A stretch of DNA of 11,510 nt from CAYGWP01 sp964353455 (GCA_964353455.1 CAYGWP010000339.1:1-11510); one strand, 5' to 3'. Shown: positions 1 to 6,853, counted from the first letter of the stretch. A program made the numbers and translations. The notes: generated from the sequence alone by a model not told the origin.

Positions 1-216
1 GCGCGGCATCCCGACGTCCTCCCCGCCCTAGCGGCGGCCCTGCACGACACGGACTCAGAGTTGCGCTGGGATGCAGCGGAGGCGTTGGGGCGGATAGGCG
101 AGACGGCAGCCCGGCACCCCGAAGTCCTCCCGGCCCTGCTGGCGGCCCTGCGCGACACGGACTCAGACGTGCGCCTGCCTACAGCGGACGCGTTGGAGCG
201 GATAATGGCCCAGGGC
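1..216 (+). repeat. Two 108-bp HEAT coding repeats
   Basis: Two in-frame 108-bp units, with the window edge falling on a repeat boundary. They belong to the same repeat family as the 17-unit array at 4081-5922: the shared DNA core reads GTCCTCCC-GCCCTG followed by GCCCTG-ACGACACGGACTCAG. The second unit diverges at its end (ERIMAQG), as the last unit of the large array does (GQIMALG), so both mark the end of the solenoid. Confidence 0.85.
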
Positions 217-297
217 GTGCGGATCTTCCAGGACGCGCCAAGCCGCTGGAAGGTTCTGACCGTGGCAGAGTTGAGCCGACCGACCGCGCAAGCGTAG
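1..297 (+). CDS. C-terminal end of a HEAT-repeat protein (5' part outside window)
   Basis: Frame 1 is open from the first base to the TAG at 295-297, so the gene starts upstream of the window. The visible 98 residues are two 36-residue HEAT units (1-108 and 109-216), each with the pattern ARHP-VLPALLAAL-DTDS-VR---A-AL, then a 26-residue tail containing RIFQDAPSRW and TVAELSR. The large NACHT-HEAT protein at 2154-6039 ends with the same kind of repeats and a matching tail (RVFQDAPGRW, TVAELSR). By analogy this is probably the end of another NACHT-HEAT protein, but the NTPase part is not visible. HEAT repeats form an alpha-solenoid used for protein or ligand binding; in NACHT proteins this part usually senses the trigger. 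No terminator-like hairpin with a T-run is seen after the stop codon. Confidence 0.85.
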   Translation, partial: ARHPDVLPALAAALHDTDSELRWDAAEALGRIGETAARHPEVLPALLAALRDTDSDVRLPTADALERIMAQGVRIFQDAPSRWKVLTVAELSRPTAQA

Positions 298-437
298 ATG
301 CCCGTCGCCGCACTCCCAGTTCACTAGACGGCCAGCCCGCCCTTGCTCCATTGCGTCCTCGTAGCACTACATTACAGGTAGAAGGCGCCCCCCCATCATG
401 ATGCCGCAAGGCGCCTCGACCTGAAAGGAGGTGATTT
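298..437 (+). promoter_or_regulatory. Intergenic leader with shared 17-bp motif and nested palindrome
   Basis: This 140-bp gap separates the HEAT gene from the 63-residue peptide gene. It has three notable elements. First, a 17-bp motif CACTACATTACAGGTAG (365-381) recurs with two mismatches after the second HEAT gene (6069-6085); TTGCTCCA also precedes the motif in both places (343-350 here). Second, AAGGCGCC occurs twice (382-389 and 408-415) around the perfect palindrome CATCATGATG (394-403). The GGCGCC arms can pair, giving a nested dyad like an operator or leader hairpin. Third, a strong ribosome binding site lies at 424-435. TACATT at 368-373 could act as a -10 box, but no -35 box stands at a good distance. 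The placement suggests that this gap holds the promoter for the following genes. Confidence 0.4.
424..435 (+). promoter_or_regulatory. Near-perfect Shine-Dalgarno site
   Basis: AAAGGAGGTGAT is fully complementary to the usual 3' end of bacterial 16S rRNA. With GGAGG at 427-431 it sits seven bases before the ATG at 438. It fixes that start and argues that the short ORF is truly and strongly translated. It is the strongest such site in the window. Confidence 0.85.
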
Positions 438-629
438 ATGATTACGGCCCTGGACAACCCGCGCATGAAACGCCGCGCGGAGAAGCCGCCCGCGGCCGAG
501 CCGTCACGGGTACTGCTGGATGTCTTGGACGCGGTCAAGGAGAAGGAAGCCCCGCCGCCCGCCGCCGAGGAGGTTGCCCGGCCGGCGCCGGCGATCCGCC
601 GGGCCCCGCGCCCATTTTCGTGGGACTGA
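438..629 (+). CDS. Small 63-residue Pro/Ala/charge-rich protein of unknown function
   Basis: The ATG at 438 has an exceptional ribosome binding site and the stop is at 627-629. The 63-residue product is rich in Pro, Ala, Glu, Arg and Lys, with a basic stretch near residues 9-17, a possible short helix around SRVLLDVLDAVKEKE, and the C-terminus RAPRPFSWD. It has no cysteine, signal peptide or membrane segment and is probably largely disordered. I recognise no family. The E1-like enzyme gene starts 66 bases downstream on the same strand, so co-transcription is likely. E1-superfamily enzymes adenylate the C-terminal carboxylate of a protein or peptide (ThiS, MoaD, ubiquitin, or the MccA heptapeptide with MccB). 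A small partner gene next to such an enzyme is therefore a candidate substrate. However, it lacks the Gly-Gly end and beta-grasp size of ubiquitin-like proteins, so this is speculation. Confidence 0.7.
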   Translation: MITALDNPRMKRRAEKPPAAEPSRVLLDVLDAVKEKEAPPPAAEEVARPAPAIRRAPRPFSWD

Positions 630-695
630 TGTTCTGCCGACGTCCAGCCAAGCCAGGGCCGCGCCCAAGGCCGACCCGCATCGAGGGGTGCCACC

Positions 696-1976
696 GTGAA
701 CCGAATGATAGCGCCGCTCTCCATCCTCCAGGACGCCCTGCGCGAGGTCACGCGCCGCGGCTCGGCCGACTGGCCCGCGGGCCTCAGCCGGTGGGACGAT
801 ACGGTGGAACTCCTCCTCGCGCCGTCCTGGCAGAACACTAGGCGGCGGCTCCGGGTGGTCCTGACCGACGACTTCGAGCCGCCTCGGTGGCTTGCACCGC
901 TTTGCGCCGGCGTCCTCATGGTCGGCCGCACCAGCCGCCGCGGCGAGGCCGCCGGACTTCTCGCAACCGACGACGGCCGCCTTGAGCCGCTAGACTCGTT
1001 GCGCCTCGTCGGCCCCGGGATGCACGCGCTGAGGCTGCCCGGCCGCGCAGAACTAGCGGAGTACCCGCCTGCACCCGACGGTGTGCCGCTTCGCCAGCGC
1101 TGGTCGCGGACGATTGGGGTGCTCGGCCCGGCGTGGCAGCGGCTCGTGGGGCTGCGGTTCGGCCTCATCGGCGCAGGCCGGACGGGAAGCGTTCTCGCGC
1201 GGGGCCTGCTCCGCGTGGGCGTCCGCCGCCTGACGCTTATCGACCCCGACGTCCTCCAGCGGCACAACCTGGGCGAGTCCGACGACTGCCTGGGCGAGAA
1301 GAACGTCGGCCGGGCGAAGGTCGATGCCCTGCGCGACGCCCTCCTGCCCCTTTGCCGCTGGGCCGAGATCAGCACCGTGGCCGAATCCGTCACGCACGTG
1401 CGGGCCATCGCGGCGATGAAGGCGTGCGACTTCCTGGTCTCGTGCACTGACCACGATTCCGCACGGCTGGCCGCCGCGTGCGCCGCCGCGCTCTACTGCC
1501 GGCCCATGATCGACGTGGCAACAGGCATCGCTAGGCGGCCGGAGGGCCGCATGGGGGCGTCGGTCCGCCTCATCCTGCCGACGCGGTGCCTGGTGTGCAC
1601 GGGCGGCCTGGGCCTGGCCGAGGCCCGCGACGTGCTCGCCTCCGGCGCGGTCGAGCGGGCGTTCCACCTCGGACGCCGGTGGGACGCCGAGCGGCAAGGC
1701 AGCCTGGCGTCGCTCAACCACCTGGCGGCCGCCCTGGCCCAGCGGATGATCGAGGACCTCGTGGCAGAGCGGATCCGAGAGACAACGTGGCTGCACCTGG
1801 AATACGACGACCACGGCAGGGCTGTCATCATCTATCCACCGTTGCCGGCGGCCGGCGCTGCCCCTTGCCCGGTGTGCTCCGCCCTGAGCGGTCTGGGCGA
1901 TGAAGGCCTTCCGCAGGTCCCCGACATAATCCGCAGCGCGAATGGGCAGCCCCAGGAACCGGTGGCAAACGGATGA
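696..1976 (+). CDS. E1-like (ThiF/MoeB/HesA superfamily) adenylating enzyme with extra N-terminal domain
   Basis: The 426-residue product starts at GTG 696, five bases after a GAGGGGTG ribosome site; ATG 705 is a later alternative. Residues 153-370 form an E1-type Rossmann domain. It has the GAGRTG nucleotide loop (159-164), an acidic pair ending strand two (LIDPD, 181-185), N191, K208 in GRAKVDAL, and D252 in CTDHDSAR, matching the ATP- and Mg-binding positions of MoeB/ThiF. Two CxxC pairs (298-301 and 391-394) probably bind a structural zinc. The helix SLASLNHLAAALAQRMIEDL (336-355) is typical of the fold. At the usual NL-x-R adenylation motif the sequence reads NLGES, so the arginine appears to be replaced by glutamate. 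The first 140 residues are an extra domain I do not recognise; MoeB and ThiF are only about 250 residues. Such enzymes activate a C-terminal carboxylate as an acyl-adenylate. No ubiquitin-like, E2 or cofactor-synthesis gene is nearby; the neighbours are a small peptide gene and NACHT genes, which fits a conflict system better than thiamine or molybdopterin synthesis. Confidence 0.88.
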   Translation: MNRMIAPLSILQDALREVTRRGSADWPAGLSRWDDTVELLLAPSWQNTRRRLRVVLTDDFEPPRWLAPLCAGVLMVGRTSRRGEAAGLLATDDGRLEPLDSLRLVGPGMHALRLPGRAELAEYPPAPDGVPLRQRWSRTIGVLGPAWQRLVGLRFGLIGAGRTGSVLARGLLRVGVRRLTLIDPDVLQRHNLGESDDCLGEKNVGRAKVDALRDALLPLCRWAEISTVAESVTHVRAIAAMKACDFLVSCTDHDSARLAAACAAALYCRPMIDVATGIARRPEGRMGASVRLILPTRCLVCTGGLGLAEARDVLASGAVERAFHLGRRWDAERQGSLASLNHLAAALAQRMIEDLVAERIRETTWLHLEYDDHGRAVIIYPPLPAAGAAPCPVCSALSGLGDEGLPQVPDIIRSANGQPQEPVANG

Positions 1977-2016
1977 AGGGCCGACTGTGTTGAAGCCTCA
2001 CCCAGCAGCCGGTACC

Positions 2017-2049
2017 TCGATCCGGGGGGTGGGATAGGGTATGATACCC
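2017..2049 (+). promoter_or_regulatory. Candidate promoter with -10 inside a palindrome (possible operator)
   Basis: The 13-bp perfect palindrome GGGTATGATACCC (2037-2049) contains TATGAT (2040-2045), which matches the sigma-70 -10 consensus at five of six bases. With a 17-bp spacer the -35 position reads TCGATC (2017-2022), only three of six matches. A start near 2052 would give a very short leader before the peptide ORF at 2065. A dyad covering the -10 box is a common repressor site design. This may allow the peptide and NACHT genes to be expressed separately from the E1-like gene. This is a sequence-only prediction. Confidence 0.35.
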
Positions 2050-2064
2050 GTTTGAGGTGCCGCC

Positions 2065-2154
2065 ATGGCCGGCCGACTTCGCTCGTTGGTTGCGGTCCGA
2101 CGGCCGGAAACCGGGCGATTCTTGAGCCACCCGTTGCTGATGCCGGGCGCGTGA
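2065..2154 (+). CDS. Tiny 29-residue ORF overlapping the NACHT start
   Basis: ATG 2065 follows GAGGTG (2054-2059) by five bases and runs 29 codons to the TGA at 2152-2154, whose last base is the first base of the NACHT ATG (TGATG). That overlap is typical of translational coupling and supports 2154 as the NACHT start. The product is basic in its first half and ends RFLSHPLLMPGA. A second tiny ORF (6854-6931) stands immediately before the other NACHT gene and also holds an F-x-x-P/LMP pattern (FTQPWPRVLMPLAP). The similarity is short and may be chance. It could be a coupling leader peptide or a functional small partner. The GC-rich composition makes short open frames common, so the evidence is the ribosome site, the overlap and the parallel at the second locus. 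Confidence 0.45.
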   Translation: MAGRLRSLVAVRRPETGRFLSHPLLMPGA

Positions 2155-5100
2155 TGCCAGCAACACTTGAACAACTTGTGAACGTGCGGTCGCGGGCCGC
2201 GGAGGACCTGCTGAAGTATTTTCAGTGGGTCATGGGAGCGCCGGACCTGAAGGAGACGCTGCCGGCCTACATGGGGGGGGCGGACGCGAACGGCGCTCTA
2301 CGTGAGCCCCGATGTCCTCAAGCGAGAGCGGAGGCCGGAGCCCTCGTTGCCGCGCTCCGCAAGGATGGGCAGACAGGCCGGAAGCGAGGAGCGACCGGGA
2401 GAACGAGTTGCGGCCGAAGCGCAGGACATCGGCGAGGAGGCGCTCTACAGGGAACGGGAACGCGAGACCGAGCGGCGCGTGGCGTGGGCAGAGGAATTCA
2501 AAGGGCTTGAGCACCGGCTGCAACGCCGTGCCGTCGTCCTGGCCCCGCCCGGACAGGGGAAGTCGCTCCTCACCCAGATGACGGCACGCGACCTGGCGCG
2601 ACAGGCGTGGGAGGCCTTGGACACACAGCGGATGGGCGTGGGCGACGTTCCGCTCCCCATCGTCGTCGCGCTCAACGCGCTCACGGACAAGGGACTCCGC
2701 ACGAGCGAAACGCCCGAAGAGTGGTTGCGGCGTGCCGTCGCCACGGCGCTGCGGGAGACGGACTGCCCTGAGGTCGCCGGCCGCTATCTCGCCGAGCACG
2801 CTCACGAGGACCGCAGTTGGCTTTTCCTGGACGCCCTCGACGAAACGGAGGACGATGAGGCGCTGGCCAGGCTCTTCGGTGCTCTGACGCAGTGGCAGTG
2901 CAACGTAATCATCACCTCCCGGCCCTACGGCTACGAGGCGCGGCGTCTGCCGTTCGACGTGACCGAGTACCGCCTGGCGCCCTTCTCCGCCGGGCAGCAA
3001 CGGGAGTTCGTGGCGAAGCGATTCGATGAGAGCGAAACGCAATCCCGGGTGAGCGACCTCTTGGCCCGCAGCCCATCCGTCCGGCACGTGGGCCAGAACC
3101 CGTTCCTGCTCACGCTCCTGTGCTGGGTGGCGGAGCGACACGACCTCTCTCCGGACATCACCCGAACCGAACTCTATGACCATGTTCTCCACGACCTTCT
3201 CGGCCTTCCCCTCGGCGGCACAGGCGACGTGGACGAGCAGCGCGCCGAGGAATGGCTGCCGCTGCTCACGCAGGTGGCCTTCACGTTCTTCCAGGACAGC
3301 GCCGGCCGCAGGCCCATCCCCTCTGGTAGGTTGCTGAAAATGACCGCGCGCAGCGGGCTGCGTCCCGTCCCCCTGGATGAACAGGGGCACCGCATGGGAA
3401 TCAGCACGTTGCGGAACCTTACGCCGGTTCAACAGGCCGACTACCTGATCGAGGAACTCTGCCGCAAGCGCGTGCTCGTCCCCCTCACCCGCGACCGCGG
3501 GGCCTATGTTGTCCCCCACCGCTCCTTCCTCGAATACCTGACCGCCTGCTGGCTCACCGAACGGATCAACTCTCCGGAGGGAAAGCAGTGGAAGTCGCGG
3601 ATTCAAGTGGCCAGCAGGAGGGGAACGGTCCTTGAGTTCGTGGACAGGAAAGCCTGGCATCCCGACTGGGAGCAGGTCATCACCTTCCTGGCCGGCAGAC
3701 TGGCCGACCCGGCCCCGCTCCTCCGGATTCTAGGCGATCCCAAACCGACACCAACGAACACGAACGGCGACGACCACTTCCGCCATCGCCTTGGCCTCGC
3801 CGCCCTGTGTCTGGCCGAACTTCAGTCCACGACTTTGAGTCAATGCACTGCAACTGTAGATGACATCACTACTGCCGCGTTCTCCCTCTGGCAGGATCAT
3901 CACCGGAGCCATACCGTTGCTTCTGTGCCGCACATTGCCCATGCATTACCCTCGCTCGCACTGGCCAACGGCCGAGTGGCCGGCACACCGCTCCTGGGCA
4001 GACTCTGCCAGATGCTGCGGAGTGGAGGAGACGCAGGATGGGAGGTAGAGGAGGCGTTGCGCGAGATGTGCGAGGCCGCGGCGCGGCATTCCGACGTCCT
4101 CCCAGCCCTGCTGGCTGCCCTGCACGGCAGTGACTCAGACATGCGCGAGCATGCAGTGGCGGGGTTGGGGAACATAGGCGAGGCGGCAGCCCGGCATCCC
4201 GGCGTCCTCCCTGCCCTGCTGGCTGCCCTGCACGACACGTACTCACACGTGCGCTGGTGTGCAGCGGAGGCGTTGGGGGAGATGGGCGAGGCGGCGGCGC
4301 GGCATCCCGACGTCCTCCCGGCCCTGGTGGCCACCCTGCACGACAAGGACTCATCAGTCGTGGGCAAGAGTGCAGCGTACGCATTGGGGGGGATGGGCGA
4401 GGCGGCGGTCCGGCATCCTGACGTCCTCGCGGCCCTGCTGGCGGCTCTGCACGACACGGACTCAGGCGTGCGCCGGTGCGCAGCGTGTGCGTTAGTGGCG
4501 ATGGGCAAGGCGGCGGTCCGGCATCCTGACGTCCTCCCGGCCCTGCTGGCGGCTCTGCACGACATGGACTCAGGCGTGCGCATGCATGCAGCAAGGGCGT
4601 TAAGAGTGATGGGCGAGGCGGAGGTCCAGCATCCTGACTTCCTCCCGACCCTGGAGGCCGCCCTGCACGACACCGACTTGCGCGTGCGCTGGTATGCAGC
4701 GGCGGCGTTGGGGAAAATGGGTGAGGCGGCGGCACAGTACCCCGGCATCCTCCCCGCCCTGGTGGCCACCCTGCACGACAAGGACTCAGACGTACGCCGG
4801 GATGCAGCGAAGGCGTTGGGGAAGGTGGGCGAGGCGGCGGCGCGGCATCCCGATGTCATCGCGGCCCTGCTGGCAGCCATGCACGACACGGACTCAGACG
4901 TCCGCCATTATGCAACGGAAGCGTTGGGGGAGATGGGTGAGGCGGCGGCACAGTACCCCGGCGTCCTCCCCGCCCTGGTGGCCACCCTGCACGACACCCA
5001 CTCACACGCACGCTGGTGTGCAATAGGGGCGTTGCGGAATATGGGCGAGGCGGCGGCGCGGCATCCCAATGTCATCGCGGCCCTGCTGGCAGCCATGCAC

Positions 5101-6039
5101 GACACGGACTCAGACGTCTGCAATTATGCAACGGAAGCGTTGTGGAAGATGGGCGAGGCGGCGGCTCGGCACCCTGATGTCCTCCCGACCTTGGTCGAGG
5201 CCGCCCTGCATGACACGGACTCAGACCTGGACGTGTATGCAGCGGGGGCGTTGGGGGGGATGGGCGACGCTGCGGTCCGGCACCCCGACGTCCTCCCGAC
5301 CCTGGTGGCCGCCCTACACAACAAGGACTCTTCTGTGCGCCAGTGTGCAGCGCGCGCGTTAGCAGAGATGGGCGCGGCGGCGGCACAGTACCCCGGCATC
5401 CTCCCCGCCCTGGTGGCCACCCTGCACGACACGGACTCAGGCGTGTGCAGGCGTGCAGCGGACGCGTTGGGGCGGATGGGCGAGGCGGCGGCCCGGCATC
5501 CCGACGTCCTCCCGGCCTTGCTGGCGGCCCTGCACGACATGGACTCGGACATGCGTCCGAATGCAGCGTCGGCGTTGGGGAAAATGGGTGAGGCGGCGGC
5601 GCGGCATCCCGATGTCCTCGCGGCCCTGCTGGAGGCCCTGCACGACACAGACAAACACGTACGCCGCATCGCAGCGGAGGCTTTGGGGCAGATGGGTGAG
5701 GCGGCGGCACAGTACCCCGGCATCCTCCCCGCCCTGGTGGCCACCCTGCACGACAAGGACTCAGACGTACGCCGGGATGCAGCGGAGGCGTTGGGGGAGA
5801 TGGGCGAGGCGGCGGCGCGGCACGCCGAAGTCCTCCCGGCCCTGCTGGCGGCCCTGCATGACACGGACTCATACGTGCGCTGGCGTGCAGCGATGGCATT
5901 GGGGCAGATCATGGCCCTGGGCATGCGGGTCTTCCAGGACGCGCCAGGCCGCTGGTACGTTCGTACCGTGGCTGAGTTGAGCCGATGGCAGCGGACACCG
6001 GCCGGCCCACGGCCACAGGCGCCGCGCGATGGTCCCTGA
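2154..6039 (+). CDS. NACHT NTPase with 17 C-terminal HEAT repeats, split by a frameshift at a G8 run
   Basis: The gene starts at ATG 2154 in frame 3 (MPATLEQLVNVRSRAAEDLL), matching the start of the second NACHT protein (MPARLAQLVGVRSQMAEALH). Homology moves to frame 1 after the eight G at 2273-2280, continuing as ALYVSPDVLK, which matches VPARVLK in the second protein. Without one G the product is 1294 residues. Without the repair only a GTG at 2302 with no ribosome site is left, giving 1245 residues. In repaired numbering: short N-terminal domain (1-60), charged linker, Walker A PPGQGKS (131-137), Walker B LFLDALDE (223-230), sensor arginine in NVIITSR (250-256), winged-helix region, HRSFLEY (455-461) typical of NACHT proteins, HEAT array (643-1256) and conserved tail. 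NACHT proteins are STAND-class ATP-driven switches; bacterial ones are known phage sensors. HEAT units probably bind the trigger. No catalytic effector domain is visible. It may be a pseudogene, a phase-off allele or a sequencing error. Confidence 0.88.
2273..2280 (+). other. G8 homopolymer: frameshift site in the NACHT gene
   Basis: Eight G follow AT at 2271-2272. Upstream coding is in frame 3 and downstream coding is in frame 1, which requires skipping one base (+1) or moving back two. One G fewer restores a continuous frame reading YMGGRTRTALYVSPDVLK. A standard -1 slip would lead to the wrong frame, so ordinary programmed -1 frameshifting does not explain it. Frame 1 has a TGA at 2248-2250, so the downstream ORF cannot be extended upstream past that point. 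Confidence 0.8.
4081..5922 (+). repeat. Array of 17 HEAT coding repeats (108 bp each)
   Basis: There are seventeen in-frame units, starting at 4081, 4189, 4297, 4408, 4516, 4624, 4732, 4840, 4948, 5056, 5164, 5275, 5383, 5491, 5599, 5707 and 5815. Fifteen are 108 bp; units 3 and 11 have one extra codon. The consensus is ARHPDVLPALLAALHDTDS, then VR--AA-ALG-MGEAA. Two subtypes interleave: ARHPDV units and AQYPG(I/V)LPALVATLHD units (7, 9, 13, 16). Units 7 and 16 are identical over the first 78 bp (4732-4809 and 5707-5784) and differ at 3 of 108 bases overall. Units 7-8 and 9-10 look like a two-unit duplication. This DNA-level sameness points to recent unit duplication or gene conversion. Confidence 0.92.
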
Positions 6040-6218
6040 TTTATCACCCGATTCCCTTCTTCTTGCTCCACTACAGTATAGGTAGCCGCGTGAAGCACCA
6101 GACGACCATGGTCGGTTGACGTACCCGCGCACGCGTGATCGATCGAAGCCTCGGCCCACCGGGGGCCGGACCGATGCGATCCCTGCGAGACCTCGGGTAC
6201 TACACAGGAGGACCGATC
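6040..6218 (+). promoter_or_regulatory. Intergenic region with second copy of the 17-bp motif
   Basis: This 179-bp gap between the NACHT-HEAT gene and the 164-residue ORF holds CACTACAGTATAGGTAG (6069-6085), matching 15 of 17 bases of the motif at 365-381 and likewise preceded by TTGCTCCA (6063-6070, overlapping it). CGGCCC (6152-6157) and GGGCCG (6163-6168) can pair as a small hairpin without a T-run. TTGACG (6116-6121) resembles a -35 box, but no -10 box follows at 16-18 bp. I see no other gene here. Confidence 0.35.
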
Positions 6219-6713
6219 GTGTCCGTTACGACCCTGACTGCCCCGAGTCCTCAGCATTTTGGTTCCGCCTTGACGGTTTGGTCTCTTTCGGATCTCGCCC
6301 GCGCCGTAACAGGGGCCGGGATCCCGTTCCCCTCCGCCGACTCTCTGGATGCCAACGCCTTGGCCCCTGCCGCAGCCGAGGGTGTCCGACGATTGTGGGC
6401 CATAGGAAATCTGGGCGGCATGCGCCGGGTAGCCGTGCTGCTGGGCATCAAGAGCGGCATCGTGACCGCGGACCTGACCCCAGACAGGGTCAGGATCCAC
6501 CTTGTCAGTTGCCAGCCGACCGACGGCATCGCCCTGAAACCCAGCATCCTGGGGCCCGAAGCGGAGGACAAGCTGATGAGGTCGCTCGCCTCTCTTGGCG
6601 TGACCTGGGGCGTCGGCCTGCTCAAGACGCCGGGTGTTTCGTGGGCGGCTCGCTCGATGAGGGAACTCCTGGGTCCCATCTCCTGGTACCGTTTGCGCGT
6701 GGCCCAGATGTGA
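6219..6713 (+). CDS. Unrecognised 164-residue protein between the two NACHT genes
   Basis: The frame is open from 6135, but AGGAGG at 6207-6212 lies six bases before GTG 6219, which I take as the start; the stop is at 6711-6713. The protein begins MSVTTLTAPSPQHFGSALTV. It has a probable alpha/beta core: WSLSDLARAVTGAG (helix), a hydrophobic strand-like MRRVAVLLGIKSGIVTA, VRIHLVSCQ (strand), and a C-terminal helix and strand ending ISWYRLRVAQM. It has one cysteine, no signal peptide and no clear membrane span. I recognise no family or catalytic motif. It occupies the position in unit C that the 63-residue peptide and E1-like gene occupy in unit B, so it may be an accessory or effector partner of the NACHT protein. 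That role is inferred from position only. Confidence 0.7.
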   Translation: MSVTTLTAPSPQHFGSALTVWSLSDLARAVTGAGIPFPSADSLDANALAPAAAEGVRRLWAIGNLGGMRRVAVLLGIKSGIVTADLTPDRVRIHLVSCQPTDGIALKPSILGPEAEDKLMRSLASLGVTWGVGLLKTPGVSWAARSMRELLGPISWYRLRVAQM

Positions 6714-6732
6714 CTCGTGCGGCCGCCGACCT

Positions 6733-6762
6733 CTTCTCGGGTGGCCGAGAGGCTTCTTTCTC
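6733..6762 (+). terminator. Possible weak terminator hairpin after the 164-residue gene
   Basis: TCTCGG (6735-6740), loop GTGG and CCGAGA (6745-6750) form a perfect 6-bp stem, followed within two bases by a pyrimidine-rich CTTCTTTCTC tract. It stands about 20 bases after the stop at 6713. The tail is broken by C residues, so termination would be weak or partial. Confidence 0.35.
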
Positions 6763-6790
6763 AAGCCGCGCCGTTGGGATCAGAGCCGTG

Positions 6791-6823
6791 GGGGGCACGG
6801 GGCTCTTGGCTGCCCGTGCCTCC
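6791..6823 (+). promoter_or_regulatory. Strong stem-loop in the leader of the second peptide-NACHT pair
   Basis: GGGGGCACGGG (6791-6801) pairs with CCCGTGCCTCC (6813-6823), giving an 11-bp stem with one G-U pair and an 11-base loop. No T-run follows. The ribosome site of the 25-residue ORF begins about 19 bases downstream. It could be an RNA control element, an mRNA-stabilising hairpin or a protein-binding dyad. Confidence 0.45.
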
Positions 6824-6853
6824 GGCAAGAACCTGTTGGAAGAGGAGACAACC

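Noticed and set aside
431..841. GTG 431 ORF of 136 residues
   Set aside because: Its start lies inside the Shine-Dalgarno sequence of the ATG at 438 and its frame overlaps the starts of two better-supported genes.
179..1447. A 422-residue minus-strand ORF opposite the E1-like gene
   Set aside because: Arg/Ser/Pro-rich translation typical of antisense in GC-rich DNA; the opposite strand has a complete E1 core.
2273..2280. Programmed -1 ribosomal frameshift at the G run
   Set aside because: A -1 slip from frame 3 leads to frame 2, not to frame 1 where the NACHT coding continues; +1 or -2 would be needed.
2052..2510. A 152-residue frame-3 ORF as an independent gene
   Set aside because: Only the part from 2154 to the G8 run matches the paralogous NACHT N-terminus. 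After the run this frame is the shadow of the NACHT linker and Walker A region, and its TTG start at 2052 has no support.
2230..3660. A 476-residue minus-strand ORF opposite the NACHT domain
   Set aside because: The plus strand carries clear Walker A and B and HRSFLEY motifs; the antisense translation shows no recognisable fold.
4081..5922. CRISPR-like array
   Set aside because: The regular repeats are in-frame protein repeats of 108 bp without unique spacers; they encode HEAT units.
2302..6039. GTG 2302 as the true NACHT start
   Set aside because: No ribosome site precedes it, it would remove the N-terminal domain shared with the second NACHT protein, and coding homology continues upstream in frame 1 to the G8 run.
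3869..6764. Long minus-strand ORFs across the HEAT array (for example 5124-6764)
   Set aside because: They are repetitive antisense shadows of a GC-rich repeat array, with Ser/Arg/Ala-rich translations and no domain signal.
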